A stretch of DNA of 64,000 bases from an uncultured Lachnoclostridium sp. (GCA_946415315.1 CAMKRZ010000002.1:1-64000); one strand, 5' to 3'. Shown: positions 9,822 through 19,270, counted from the stretch's first letter. The notes: generated by a model not told the origin, from the letters alone. A program made the numbers and translations.

Positions 9822-10763
9822 TCATTCCGCTGAAGTCGCCGGAACTGCCTGCGCTTTCTTTCTTCTCAACTTTTTCTTCTGCAATGCTTTGGCGCCGCCG
9901 ACAACCTCCGTGATCTCCTGCGTGATCGCCGCCTGGCGGAACTGGTTATACTGCCTTGAAAGATCCGCAAGCATGGCGTCTGCATTGTCGGTAGCCGTCT
10001 TCATGGACATCATACGCGCGCTCTCCTCGGACGCCTGGCTCTCTACCATCGCACCGTACAGAAAACCCGTGACTGTATTCCGAACAAGCGTCTCCAGCAC
10101 CAGTTCCGCGGACGGATGGATCTCCATCTCAGCAACCGCATTCATGCCTTCCTTCATCTGGCCTTTCAGGTAGCGGCTCGTGCGGAAGGGCAACAACTGC
10201 TCCACACACACACTTGAGGAAATGCTGTTTCTCATGCGTGTATAGATCACGTAGATCTCATCAACTTCCTCGGCGCGATACCGCTCCATAAGGATTTCCG
10301 CCATCAGTCGCGCGCGATGGACGGAAGGATTGTTCGAGGACATCCGGAATTCCTTATTGACCGGAAGTTTCTCCGCATTGAAAACATGCCTTCCCGTCTC
10401 GCCGACTGCGTAGATCTGATAATCCTGTGCCGTCTCAAACTGCGCCCTGGCTTCCTTAATGACATTGAGGTTGTACGGACCTGCCATGCCTTTATCGCCT
10501 GTGATCACCACATAGATGCGTCGCTTCACTTTTTCCAGAGCATCTTCCGGACGGTTGTCGAAGAACAGATGCGTCATCTCCGGAAAATGAAGCAGCACAT
10601 CCGTGATCTGCTCCTGCAGCGCAGTAAAATACGGCAGCGTCTCCACAAGTTTTCTCTTGGCCTTCTGCACCTTCATCGACGAGACCATGTACATGGCCTT
10701 CGTGATCTTCATCGTGTCGCGAATACTCTTAATGCGGCCAAGGATCTCATGTGCGTTTGCCAT
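9822..10763 (-). CDS. atpG: ATP synthase F1 gamma subunit
   Basis: This 313-residue central rotor subunit begins MANAHEILGRIKSIRDTMKITKAM, the conserved N-terminal helix. The C-terminal helix is recognisable (NADAMLADLSRQYNQFRQAAI-type sequence). The start at 10763 is preceded by a purine-rich GGAGAGCGGAG. It overlaps the 3' end of atpA by 17 bases. The C-terminus has a short basic extension ending in RRKKAQ. Confidence 0.95.
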   Translation of the reverse strand: MANAHEILGRIKSIRDTMKITKAMYMVSSMKVQKAKRKLVETLPYFTALQEQITDVLLHFPEMTHLFFDNRPEDALEKVKRRIYVVITGDKGMAGPYNLNVIKEARAQFETAQDYQIYAVGETGRHVFNAEKLPVNKEFRMSSNNPSVHRARLMAEILMERYRAEEVDEIYVIYTRMRNSISSSVCVEQLLPFRTSRYLKGQMKEGMNAVAEMEIHPSAELVLETLVRNTVTGFLYGAMVESQASEESARMMSMKTATDNADAMLADLSRQYNQFRQAAITQEITEVVGGAKALQKKKLRRKKAQAVPATSAE

Positions 10764-12501
10764 CTCCGCTCTCCTGTCCGCGCTGCGCAAGCCATTTTGC
10801 GCCGGCCGCGTCCAAACGCTCCAGCTGGGACTTGCGAAGCTTCTCGCCGTTTCCGATCTCCGTGAGAAGATCGGAGTAATTTACTCTCATAAACTTCAGG
10901 AACTCATATTTGGACGCCGCGAGTTCACGCACGGTCAGATTCTCAAACAATCTGCGGTTGGCTGCCTGAAGCAGCACAACCTGTTCCGGCATGGACAAAG
11001 CGTGTCCGAGAGGCTGCTTCAGAAGCTCCATCAACGCGCGTCCGTGTGCCAGCTGACGCTTGGTGCTGTCATCGAGTTCCGAGGAAAACTGGGTAAAGAC
11101 CTCCATCTCGCGATACTGCGCAAGATCGATCCGGACGGTTCCGGAAGCCTGCTTCATCACGGAAGCCTGTGCCGCGCCGCCGACTCGGGAAACTGAGAGA
11201 CCGACGTTTACGGCGGGACGCTGTCCTTCGAAGAAAAGCTCGCTCTCCAGATAGATCTGTCCGTCTGTGATGGAGATCACGTTGGTCGGAATGTATGCGG
11301 ATACATCACCGTTCTGCGTCTCGATGATCGGCAAAGCGGTGATCGAACCTCCTCCGAGCTCGTCGCTTAAGCGGCTCGCACGCTCGAGAAGCCTCGAGTG
11401 AAGGTAGAACACGTCGCCGGGATACGCCTCACGTCCCGGGGAACGCTCCAGCAAAAGAGAGATCGCGCGGTATGCAACCGCATGCTTGGAAAGATCGTCG
11501 TACACAATGAGAACATCACGTCCGCTGTACATAAAATACTCCGCGAGCGCAGTGCCCGAGTACGGCGCAATATACTGTAACGGCGCGGGTTCCGATGCCG
11601 TGGATGTCACGACTACCGTGTACTCCATGGCTCCCGCTTCACGAAGTGTGGTCACCATTTTCGCAATCGTCGAAGCCTTCTGGCCGATCGCGACGTAGAT
11701 GCACACAACATTTTTCCCTTTTTGATTGAGAATGGTATCGAGCGCGATCGAGGTTTTGCCTGTCTGGCGGTCGCCTATGATCAACTCACGCTGTCCTCGT
11801 CCGATTGGGAACATCGAATCGATTGCAAGAATACCGGTCTCCATGGAAGTCGTTACCGGCTGGCGTTCCATGATGCTCGGCGCAGGATTTTCCAAAGGAC
11901 GGAAATCGGACGATACGATCTCGCCCTGACCGTCTACCGGATTGCCGAGAGCATCCACGATGCGCCCGATAAAACTGTCGCCGACCGGCATGCCGGCCAT
12001 ACGGCATGTTCTCGTCACCTGGCTTCCCTCAAGGATCTCCGTGTCCCGTCCGAACAGGATCACACCGATCTCATCCCGGCGGATGTCCATGACCATGCCC
12101 TTGACGCCGCAGGAAAATGTCACGATCTCACCGTAGCAGGCATGATCGAGGCCTGTGACAACCGCAATGCCGTCGCCGACGAAAGAAACCGTTCCGTATT
12201 CCTTCTCACCAGCAGCGAGTTTGAATTCCTCAATGCATTTCTTAAGGTTGGCAACCGTCTTCTTCGGACGTCTTCCGTGCACAACGCCAAGCGCGCCGCG
12301 CAGTTGTTCTACGCGGCCGTACATGCTCCAGTCGTAAATCTTGGTCTCCGTGCGCAGGATAAAACCGCTTACAAGAGACAGCTCAACTTCGACTTTGATC
12401 TCAATATCGGGATCGTCCTCCTCGCGCGCGAGGAAGGCTTTCATACGCGCAAGCTGAGCCTCCGACGGAGGCGTCACGCAATACAACGTTGCATGTCTCA
12501 T
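10747..12501 (-). CDS. atpA: ATP synthase alpha subunit with N-terminal delta-subunit domain
   Basis: At 584 residues the protein is about 80 longer than usual alpha subunits. Residues about 1-72 match the C-terminal domain of delta/OSCP: YCVTPPSEAQLARMKAFL, then VELSLVSGFILR and IYDWSMYGRVEQL, corresponding to the delta pattern D-x-S-x3-R-x-x-x-L. Alpha proper begins near 77 and has VSFVGDGIAVVTGLD near 105 and Walker A GDRQTGKT at 243-250. The start codon overlaps the atpF stop (ATGA), so no separate atpH can exist in the usual position. This fusion would tether the peripheral stalk directly to alpha, in principle giving three delta-like domains per F1. Confidence 0.93.
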   Translation of the reverse strand: MRHATLYCVTPPSEAQLARMKAFLAREEDDPDIEIKVEVELSLVSGFILRTETKIYDWSMYGRVEQLRGALGVVHGRRPKKTVANLKKCIEEFKLAAGEKEYGTVSFVGDGIAVVTGLDHACYGEIVTFSCGVKGMVMDIRRDEIGVILFGRDTEILEGSQVTRTCRMAGMPVGDSFIGRIVDALGNPVDGQGEIVSSDFRPLENPAPSIMERQPVTTSMETGILAIDSMFPIGRGQRELIIGDRQTGKTSIALDTILNQKGKNVVCIYVAIGQKASTIAKMVTTLREAGAMEYTVVVTSTASEPAPLQYIAPYSGTALAEYFMYSGRDVLIVYDDLSKHAVAYRAISLLLERSPGREAYPGDVFYLHSRLLERASRLSDELGGGSITALPIIETQNGDVSAYIPTNVISITDGQIYLESELFFEGQRPAVNVGLSVSRVGGAAQASVMKQASGTVRIDLAQYREMEVFTQFSSELDDSTKRQLAHGRALMELLKQPLGHALSMPEQVVLLQAANRRLFENLTVRELAASKYEFLKFMRVNYSDLLTEIGNGEKLRKSQLERLDAAGAKWLAQRGQESGDGKRT

Positions 12502-12974
12502 TTCTCTTCCTCCATCGTGTTCAGGAACGCATCATAAAGCTCGGATTCATCGACATTGCCGAGAATTTTCGTCGTTGCGGACGCGATCATGTCGCCGATC
12601 TCCTTGCCGGCCTCGGAGATAATTCGCTGTTTGCGCTTCTCACCCTCCGTGCTCGCATCCTTCTTGATGATCTCAGCCTCTGAGCGGGCTTCCGTGAGCA
12701 TTTTCCGATACTCTTCATCCGCCTGCGCTCTGGCTTCCGTCAGGATCTTCTCTCTCTCAGCCTCGGTCTTCGCAATGGCCCTTTCGTACTCAGCCTTGCA
12801 ACGATCTGCCTCAGCTGCCCGTTCCTCTGCTTCCTTCGCTGCGGCGTCAGCTTCCTCCTGCCGCTTCGCAATGATGTTGCGTACCGGCTTGAAGAGCAGA
12901 AACTTCATGGCAACGAAAAGGATTGCCAGATTGATGACGGTAAAAAGAATACTCCAGAAATCAATCTCCAGCAT
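12498..12974 (-). CDS. atpF: ATP synthase F0 b subunit
   Basis: The 158-residue peripheral-stalk protein has one N-terminal membrane segment (about residues 5-28). A long charged coiled-coil follows, rich in Ala, Glu and Arg. Its length is typical for a single b subunit, so the missing delta is not fused to b as in mycobacteria. It is translationally coupled to the delta-alpha fusion by an ATGA overlap. Confidence 0.95.
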   Translation of the reverse strand: MLEIDFWSILFTVINLAILFVAMKFLLFKPVRNIIAKRQEEADAAAKEAEERAAEADRCKAEYERAIAKTEAEREKILTEARAQADEEYRKMLTEARSEAEIIKKDASTEGEKRKQRIISEAGKEIGDMIASATTKILGNVDESELYDAFLNTMEEEK

Positions 12975-13060
12975 AATGTAACCCCTTACTCATCACAGGA
13001 TTTACCTGCCGTGCATCGTTTTGCAGCACGGAAGGCATGCAGTGAGTCAATCACGTCTGC

Positions 13061-13288
13061 TTACTTCAACATGATTATGATCAGCAGCGCGATAACAAAG
13101 CCGTAGATAGCAGTTGCCTCTGCGAGCGCACAGCCGAGGATCAGGTTCTTACTGATCTTGCTCTCCGCCTCCGGCTGACGCGCGATGGCATCCATTGCTT
13201 TGCCGGTCGCAATACCGATACCGATGCCGGCACCGATAGCCGCGAGTACAGCGATTCCTGCTCCGATTGCAATCAATGTCGTGTTCAT
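13061..13288 (-). CDS. atpE: ATP synthase F0 c subunit
   Basis: This 75-residue hairpin protein forms the rotor ring. The ion-binding carboxylate is Glu57 in LAEATAIYG. Residues that bind sodium in known Na+ rings (Gln32, Val63 and Ser66 of Ilyobacter) correspond here to Ile24, Leu55 and Ala58, which argues for proton coupling. I take the ATG at 13288 as the start; the upstream in-frame extension is not hydrophobic and is not part of the family. Confidence 0.96.
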   Translation of the reverse strand: MNTTLIAIGAGIAVLAAIGAGIGIGIATGKAMDAIARQPEAESKISKNLILGCALAEATAIYGFVIALLIIIMLK

Positions 13289-13420
13289 AATGATTCCCTC
13301 ATTTCCTTTGTTCTGAATATGATCGCAAACGCTTATAGCGTCTTGGTTTTCTTCGATAAACTTTCTTTCTTGTTGATATGATACCGCAGTTACAGTCACC
13401 GTTTCTGTTCGAAAGAAGTA

Positions 13421-14098
13421 TCACTCCACCGCTTCCGTCAGGTACAGTCCCGTCAGGAAGACAAACACATAGGCCTGCAGAAGCCCGTCGAAAAAGTCAA
13501 AATACACGCTGAGTACCATGGGAATTCCGATCGGCACAACGATCTCGATCAGAGCCATGATGACGAACGCACCGATGACGTTACCGAAGAGTCGCATACA
13601 CAGCGACAACGGCTTTGTGACAACTTCCATAATGTTGATCGGCAGGATCACCGGTGTCGGTTCGATGAACTTGTGAAGATGTTTTCTGATCCCCAGGAAA
13701 ATGATCCCTGCCGCCTCGACGAGCACAATGCTCATCAAAGCGAGCGCGATCGTCACATTCATGTCCTTCGTAGGGGATTTGAAACCGAAGATGCCGACGA
13801 TGTTCGCAAGTCCGATATACAGAAGTACCGTGATCAGGTACTCACTGAACACCTTCGCCTTGCCGTGAACCATGCCGCCGACCATGTTGTCGAGTTTTGT
13901 GACCATCCATTCCAGAAACGCCTGGCGTTTGGTGATGTTTCGCGTGCGAAGCCCTCGTGTCATCACAATGGCGAAGATGATAAACACAGCCATGATGATC
14001 CAGGTCACGACGATCGACTCCGTCACGGGAATTCCGCCGAAAAGGGGGATTGTGAATACAGTCTTCACTTCCAGTTTTTCCATCAGTTCTTCGGTCAT
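13421..14098 (-). CDS. atpB: ATP synthase F0 a subunit
   Basis: The membrane stator subunit has five to six hydrophobic segments. The essential arginine is Arg169 in LSLCMRLFGN. From the ATG at 14098 the length is 225 residues; the start is uncertain because the AGGGGG upstream is 13 or so bases away, and ATG codons at 14155 or 14083 are alternatives. It is the first gene of the atp operon. No atpI or atpZ precedes it; rnpB lies immediately upstream on the same strand. Confidence 0.92.
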   Translation of the reverse strand: MTEELMEKLEVKTVFTIPLFGGIPVTESIVVTWIIMAVFIIFAIVMTRGLRTRNITKRQAFLEWMVTKLDNMVGGMVHGKAKVFSEYLITVLLYIGLANIVGIFGFKSPTKDMNVTIALALMSIVLVEAAGIIFLGIRKHLHKFIEPTPVILPINIMEVVTKPLSLCMRLFGNVIGAFVIMALIEIVVPIGIPMVLSVYFDFFDGLLQAYVFVFLTGLYLTEAVE

Positions 14099-14193
14099 GC
14101 GAATTTCACTGCCCCCTTTCCCCGAAATATTACACAAATCGTCCGCGAACAACATGAAAAGTCCGCGGTGACGATACAAAAAAAATCAATTGA

Positions 14194-14544
14194 TTGGCAG
14201 CACTGTAAGCCGGGTTCTGTCTTAGGTGATCATCTATCTTGACTGCACGTTACCGCGCAGCTCCTCCGAGGCCTTTCGACCGCGGAACGCAACCTACCCG
14301 AAAGCACGACGGGCCGCCGTATCGCTCTCTGTCTGGTCTTGCTATGAGTGGGGTTTACACAGCCCTTCGCGTTACCGTGAAGGCGGTAGTCTCTTACACT
14401 GCCATTCCACCCTTACCTCCGAAGAGGCGGTTTCTTTTCTGTTGCACTTTCCTTAGAGTTTCCTCCACCGGACGTTATCCGGCACCCTGCCCTGTATAGC
14501 CCGGACTTTCCTCGCCGCAAACGGCGCGATCACCCGTGCTGCCG
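14194..14544 (-). ncRNA. rnpB: RNase P RNA (class A-like)
   Basis: This is the catalytic RNA of RNase P, which trims tRNA and tmRNA 5' ends. The minus strand contains the universal GAGGAAAGTCCGGGCT near the 5' end and the conserved CTGTAAGCCGGGTTCTG near the 3' end. The terminal helix P1 is formed by GGCAGCAC and GTGCTGCC. Length is about 350 nt. The 3' end is followed by a short AATCAATTGATT inverted repeat and eight T, a likely terminator. Ends are estimated from pairing. Confidence 0.95.
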
Positions 14545-14551
14545 ATTCAAA

Positions 14552-14580
14552 ATTGTACCACATTTTCCGAAATAAGACAA
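14552..14580 (-). promoter_or_regulatory. Promoter of rnpB
   Basis: TTGTCT (14575-14580) and TACAAT (14552-14557) on the minus strand are 17 bp apart. The -10 lies about eight bases upstream of the RNA 5' end. The spacer contains a full CATTTTCC octamer copy (14561-14568). Confidence 0.8.
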
Positions 14581-14620
14581 TACATAGCGACCAACTGACG
14601 GCTGTCGAAGGTTGCTCATG

Positions 14621-15529
14621 TCATCCATACAGCTGTATGTAGCGGATTGCCGTGTAGACCATGATACAGATAACGCCCATCACCGCACTGACGAGATTGG
14701 CGGTTATCCCGTACATAAAACTCTTCTCTGCGCTTCGCTTCCCCTCAGCATCCCGAAGCATGATCGCGTAGAAAATCGCCTCGGTGAATGCAATCCCGAC
14801 CTCGAAAATGATGCATCGCAAAATGAAATTCCAGTTTGAGACGGAATTTACGGAGAAATACGCATAGGACAGATTTGTGATTACATTGATCAGAACAAAA
14901 CACAGAAGATTCCGTTTTGTAACAGGTATGCGGAACAAAAGAAGCACGATTAACTCAAACACCAGAGTTAAAACACAACAGAACAGGACATACCAATAGT
15001 TCACGATCACGGTAACATCGTTATTATCTGCTAATTTCGGGTCTATCTGCTCCGTCAGTTCTCCAGTAGCTACATCATAGGTGCATTTTGCGTTAAACTC
15101 TTTCTGATCGAGAATATTACTCACATAAGTCGTTTTATCCGGACAGACGATCAGCACGCGAAACGGATCCGGAACCTTGTAACTGAAGTAATAGAAGTCT
15201 TTGCTGTTCTTTTGGTAAATGCTAATACCTACCCAGTTCGAGAACACTCTCCATCCGTCAGTTTCAAACTCAATGAAGAACTTTCTATCCATCGTACTGT
15301 CAAACTTGTCATTCTGGAAGATTCGATCCTTGTTTACCGTATATTCACCTTCCGGTTTAAACAACAAGGCAACATAATACTGCTCGGGTCCGTTCACCAC
15401 AGTCAGCTTGATGGAAGGCTTCGGCCCCATATCGGCGTTGGTTTTTCCATCACCCAGAAAATACATCACAGCAACGAGCACCATCAGCACCGATACGCTT
15501 GCAATACACCATATTCTTTGCTTCTTCAT
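14621..15529 (-). CDS. Membrane protein with N-terminal extracytoplasmic domain, unknown function
   Basis: The 302-residue protein begins MKKQRIWC. It has one N-terminal membrane segment (about 6-25), then an extracytoplasmic region of about 150-160 residues, then four C-terminal membrane segments. I recognise no family. The start at 15529 is supported by GGGGAGG directly upstream; the start codon itself is the ATG of a GGAAAATG octamer. It follows the nucleoside kinase gene by about 50 bases and may be the last gene of that operon. The frame upstream of the ATG overlaps the kinase gene and is not plausible. Confidence 0.7.
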   Translation of the reverse strand: MKKQRIWCIASVSVLMVLVAVMYFLGDGKTNADMGPKPSIKLTVVNGPEQYYVALLFKPEGEYTVNKDRIFQNDKFDSTMDRKFFIEFETDGWRVFSNWVGISIYQKNSKDFYYFSYKVPDPFRVLIVCPDKTTYVSNILDQKEFNAKCTYDVATGELTEQIDPKLADNNDVTVIVNYWYVLFCCVLTLVFELIVLLLFRIPVTKRNLLCFVLINVITNLSYAYFSVNSVSNWNFILRCIIFEVGIAFTEAIFYAIMLRDAEGKRSAEKSFMYGITANLVSAVMGVICIMVYTAIRYIQLYG

Positions 15530-15556
15530 TTTCCTCCCCCCAAAAAACGGAAAATG
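15527..15556. repeat. Inverted pair of the GGAAAATG octamer
   Basis: CATTTTCC (15527-15534) and GGAAAATG (15549-15556) face each other across 14 bases and could form an 8-bp stem. The pair lies in the gap between the nucleoside kinase gene and the next gene and overlaps that gene's ribosome binding site and start codon. It is the only closely spaced inverted pair seen in the window. Confidence 0.7.
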
Positions 15557-15578
15557 TTCTTTTTCTCGGTGTCCCGGA

Positions 15579-17228
15579 TCAAACGCGGAAAACACTGCCT
15601 CCGATAAATTCACGCAGGATCGCGTTGTGCGGCACGCTCTCGGACGGCATCGCAAGGAAGTACGAAAGCATCTTAAGCAGGCGGTTGGCCTCCAGATACT
15701 CTGCTGAATTCTCGGGAACGCCATACAGAAGCGGCTCGATGTAGGTCTTCAAAACAGCCAGTTCGTAGACCGCCGCCGAGTTGTACATCACGTCAGCCGA
15801 CTCCTGGTGCGGGAAAATGTGCATTTCCTCGCCGCGTCGAACCGAATACCACATTGCGATCGTCTCGGTCGCAGACGTACCGCGCGTTCTTGCGTCACGC
15901 ACGATTCGCCGGATTAGGCGCACATCCGTGGTCGGAATACGGTTATGGCGGTCGATGTTGATTTCCGTCAAGGCGCTTATGTAAATCTTAAACTTGCTCT
16001 CTGCAGGCAGCGAGTAGGAAAGACGGTCATTGAGACCGTGGATACCCTCGATCACCAGGATATCATCCGCCCCAAGCTGCATGAAATTGCCCTTGTACTC
16101 AGGCTTTCCGGTCTTAAAGTTAAACTCCGGCATTTCCACGCGCTCTCCGTTCAGAAGCTGCGTCATCTGCTTGTTGAACAGTTCAATATCAAGCGCCTCA
16201 AGGCATTCAAAGTCGAAGTTGCCGAACTCGTCACGCGGGCAGAACTCGCGGTCACGGTAGTAGTTGTCAAGTCCGATCGGATGCGGCTTGAAGCCTATGG
16301 TGCGCAGCTGGATCGACAATCGATGGGAAAATGAAGTCTTGCCCGAGGACGAAGGTCCCGCGATCATAACGAACTTCTTGCCGCCTGCCTCGCGGATCAT
16401 CTCCGCGATCTCCGCGACGCGCTTCTCTAAAAGCGCCTCCTGAACAAGGATCAGATCCTCCGCGCCGCCGTTCGCGATGCAATCGTTGAGGTCTCCGACA
16501 AGCTCAATTCCCACTGCGCTGCCCCAGGAGTTGGTCTTCTGCAGCGTCTTAAAAAATTTGTCGGAACTCTTCGCCGGAGGAACTGTCGTTCCGTCCTTCT
16601 TGTCCGGCATCAGAACCATGATACCGTCCTCATACGGCACGATATCCCATTTTTTCAACGCGCCTGTCGACGCAGGCATGTAACCGTAGAAATAGTCGGT
16701 GTACCCGTTCATCGAATACACATTCACTTTCGATGTGCAGCGATACCGCATGAGACGAACCTTATCGTCCATGCCGTTTTCCTTGAACAGCCGGATCGCG
16801 TTTGCTTTGTTCATGCTTTTCTTCTCGATCGCCCGATTGGCAGCCACAAACTCGTTCATTTTCGCCTTAACAGCATCGATAAACTCCTGCGTGATCGGCT
16901 CTCCGCACTTCTTGCAGTAAATACCGGTTCCGAGCGAGTGTTCCACCGAAATCTCATTGGCTGCCTTCATGCCGTAGCAGGAATTCACTGCGGCAAGCAT
17001 GACAAATAAAACGCCGCGAACGTAAGTGCGCCGCGCATCATTGTTCGTGATATCCAGAAACTCAATCGTGCTGTCCCAATACACGTTTTTAAACATTTCC
17101 TGCAACTTGCCGTTTACTTTGGCGAGGAGGACACGGTCGCGTCCATCCGTCACAAAGGCATCGGCGATCTTCGAGAGCGAAGTTCCCTCCGCAATCTCAC
17201 GGGTTTCGTTGCCCACTGTAATCTTCAT
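15579..17228 (-). CDS. TGS-domain nucleoside (uridine-like) kinase
   Basis: The 549-residue protein combines an N-terminal TGS/ThrRS-like region (about 1-200, with a CKKC zinc-ribbon-like pair in the GIYCKKCGEP segment) and a P-loop kinase of the uridine kinase family. Walker A is GPSSSGKTS near 295, followed by LDNYYRDREFCPRDEFGNFD, typical of Udk. This architecture is common in Clostridia, annotated as nucleoside kinase. GGGAG seven bases upstream supports the ATG at 17228 rather than 17234. The physiological substrate is not certain. Confidence 0.85.
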   Translation of the reverse strand: MKITVGNETREIAEGTSLSKIADAFVTDGRDRVLLAKVNGKLQEMFKNVYWDSTIEFLDITNNDARRTYVRGVLFVMLAAVNSCYGMKAANEISVEHSLGTGIYCKKCGEPITQEFIDAVKAKMNEFVAANRAIEKKSMNKANAIRLFKENGMDDKVRLMRYRCTSKVNVYSMNGYTDYFYGYMPASTGALKKWDIVPYEDGIMVLMPDKKDGTTVPPAKSSDKFFKTLQKTNSWGSAVGIELVGDLNDCIANGGAEDLILVQEALLEKRVAEIAEMIREAGGKKFVMIAGPSSSGKTSFSHRLSIQLRTIGFKPHPIGLDNYYRDREFCPRDEFGNFDFECLEALDIELFNKQMTQLLNGERVEMPEFNFKTGKPEYKGNFMQLGADDILVIEGIHGLNDRLSYSLPAESKFKIYISALTEINIDRHNRIPTTDVRLIRRIVRDARTRGTSATETIAMWYSVRRGEEMHIFPHQESADVMYNSAAVYELAVLKTYIEPLLYGVPENSAEYLEANRLLKMLSYFLAMPSESVPHNAILREFIGGSVFRV

Positions 17229-17246
17229 ACCCATTCTCCCGAAAAT

Positions 17247-17948
17247 TTATTCTATAAACTGTCTGATCACGGTCACGAGTTCGTTCAGTTCCGCAGTGGC
17301 AGTTTCCATCCGCGCTGCAGCCAAGGGTGTATCGGCTTCCGTAAGACGGTTGAGCATCACAATCTTCTTCTCGCACTCCTCGGTCAGCCACGCCAGATAT
17401 GTCATGTCCTTCCGCTGCGTCAGGATGCGTCCGTAACGGTATTCCGCATCGCTGTAAGCCGTCGCGTCCGCTGTTCCTTTTTCTGCCCTCATGCAAAGGT
17501 AGTATTTTCCGTCATCGTTCACGCATCGCTCGTCGGTGATCGCAAAGCCAAGATCATATACGCGACGTCTCACCATCTCCCAGTCAGACTGCGGCTGCAG
17601 CACCAGTGCTTCTGCTGACTGCGCACAACCGCGTCCGTCTGTAAGAATCCGGTTTGTCAGCTCGCCGCCCATCCCGGCCATAACGATGACCTGAGCCTTG
17701 CCCGGTGTAAGTCCGGCAAGGCCGTCGCACAGGATCGTCTCCGCGCGCTCCTGCATGTGAAAAAAAAGAATGGTCTCGGCTGCTTTAGCGAGCGGTCCCT
17801 TGCGTACGTCGCAGGCGTATGCATAGTTTGCCTTGCCCTCGCGCAACAGCCAAACACTCAGGTACGCATGGTCGCAGCCGATGTCAGCGACCGCTTCGCA
17901 GTTCGGCACCATATCCGCGACCATGCGCAACCGGTTTGAAAGCCTCAT
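17247..17948 (-). CDS. trmK: tRNA (adenine-22-N1)-methyltransferase TrmK
   Basis: This 233-residue SAM-dependent methyltransferase modifies A22 of tRNA. The SAM site is ADIGCDHAYLSVWLL (about 21-35), with DVRKGPL and VIVMAGMGGEL following. Its position directly after rpoD is conserved in many Firmicutes and supports the assignment. The C-terminal region is a helical coiled-coil, as in B. subtilis TrmK. Confidence 0.92.
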   Translation of the reverse strand: MRLSNRLRMVADMVPNCEAVADIGCDHAYLSVWLLREGKANYAYACDVRKGPLAKAAETILFFHMQERAETILCDGLAGLTPGKAQVIVMAGMGGELTNRILTDGRGCAQSAEALVLQPQSDWEMVRRRVYDLGFAITDERCVNDDGKYYLCMRAEKGTADATAYSDAEYRYGRILTQRKDMTYLAWLTEECEKKIVMLNRLTEADTPLAAARMETATAELNELVTVIRQFIE

Positions 17949-17974
17949 GCTTCCTCCAAAAAAGTATCAGTAAT

Positions 17975-19270
17975 TTAATCGTTCAGGTAATCGCTCAGTT
18001 TCTTGCGGCGGTTCGGATGGTGAAGCTTGCGGATTGCCTTCGCCTCGATCTGACGGATGCGCTCACGCGTCACATTGAATATCTTTCCGACCTCCTCAAG
18101 CGTCTTCGGAACCTCACCCTCTAAGCCGTAGCGAAGGATCAGCACTTTTCTTTCGCGTTCCGTAAGCGTCTGCATGACTTCCATCAACTGCTCATGAAGG
18201 AAAGCGCTCGCCGCAGCTTCCTCCGGCTGCTGAGTCTTGTCATCCTCAAGGAAATCGCCGAGGTGGCTGTCTTCCTCCTCGCCGATCGGCGTCTCCATCG
18301 ACACGGGCTCCTGCGCGATCTTCATGATCTCCTCGACGCGGCGAACCGGCATTTTCATGCGTGCCGCGATCTCGTCAATGCTCGGCTCGCGGCCGAGTTC
18401 CTGCAGAAGCTGGCGCTCCGTACGGTTCACCCGGTTGATCGTCTCAACCATATGAACGGGAATACGGATCGTGCGCGCCTGATCGGCGATCGCGCGCGTG
18501 ATCGACTGACGGATCCACCAGGTTGCATACGTGGAAAATTTATATCCCTTGCGGTAGTCAAACTTCTCCACCGCCTTCAACAGTCCGAGGTTGCCTTCCT
18601 GGATCAGATCCTGCAGATGCATTCCGCGGCCGATGTACTTCTTTGCGATACTCACGACAAGACGCAGGTTCGCCTCTGCAAGACGCTTTCTGGCTCGCTC
18701 GTCGCCCTGCTCCTTGCGCTCGGCAAGTGAAAGTTCCTCCTCCGCACTCAGAAGCTGGATCGTACCGATCTCCTTAAGATACATCCGCACGGAATCCTCG
18801 GTTGCGAAATCATCCATCCCGCCTTCCAGGGAACGTCCGACGGAAGCCGGGTCATCATTCACAATGGAGACACCCTTGCCGGCACAGTACTCGTAAATAT
18901 CGGCAAGCGTATCGGGATTGATCGCGTTGACTTTGAGGGAGTCCTCCAGTTCCTGCCAGTCGAGTTCGTTGTTCTTCTCCTGCGCAGCGGCAATCAGTTC
19001 ATCCAGTTTGCCCTGAACGCGCTCGAAGCGCTCCCTGCGTTTCTCCGGAGACTCCGTGTCAGGCGCGTCCGCTTCATCGAGAAGCATTGCATCCTCGTCC
19101 GTGAGACCCAGATCCATGTCGAGTTCCTCAAAGCTGTTGTCCTCGAATGAAAGCTCGTCATTGCGCATGAATTCCGGCTCGAAATCGTCTGCCGTGTAAT
19201 CGGAATCACCTTCCTCGCGCAGTTCTTCTTCCTGCTCATTGTACTCATCGGATAACTTCTTCTTCGCCAT
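17975..19270 (-). CDS. rpoD: Primary RNA polymerase sigma factor (sigma-A)
   Basis: The 431-residue housekeeping sigma factor has an acidic N-terminal region. Region 1.2 includes [12 protein letters not shown], region 2 includes [11 protein letters not shown] and [10 protein letters not shown], and the region 4 helix-turn-helix is [17 protein letters not shown]. The start at 19270 follows AAAGGGG. It lies between dnaG and trmK, the classical macromolecular synthesis arrangement. It should recognise the TTGACA/TATAAT-like promoters found across this window. Confidence 0.97.
   Translation of the reverse strand: MAKKKLSDEYNEQEEELREEGDSDYTADDFEPEFMRNDELSFEDNSFEELDMDLGLTDEDAMLLDEADAPDTESPEKRRERFERVQGKLDELIAAAQEKNNELDWQELEDSLKVNAINPDTLADIYEYCAGKGVSIVNDDPASVGRSLEGGMDDFATEDSVRMYLKEIGTIQLLSAEEELSLAERKEQGDERARKRLAEANLRLVVSIAKKYIGRGMHLQDLIQEGNLGLLKAVEKFDYRKGYKFSTYATWWIRQSITRAIADQARTIRIPVHMVETINRVNRTERQLLQELGREPSIDEIAARMKMPVRRVEEIMKIAQEPVSMETPIGEEEDSHLGDFLEDDKTQQPEEAAASAFLHEQLMEVMQTLTERERKVLILRYGLEGEVPKTLEEVGKIFNVTRERIRQIEAKAIRKLHHPNRRKKLSDYLND

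Noticed and set aside
14226-14499. Open frames over 14226-14499
   Set aside because: They overlie RNase P RNA.
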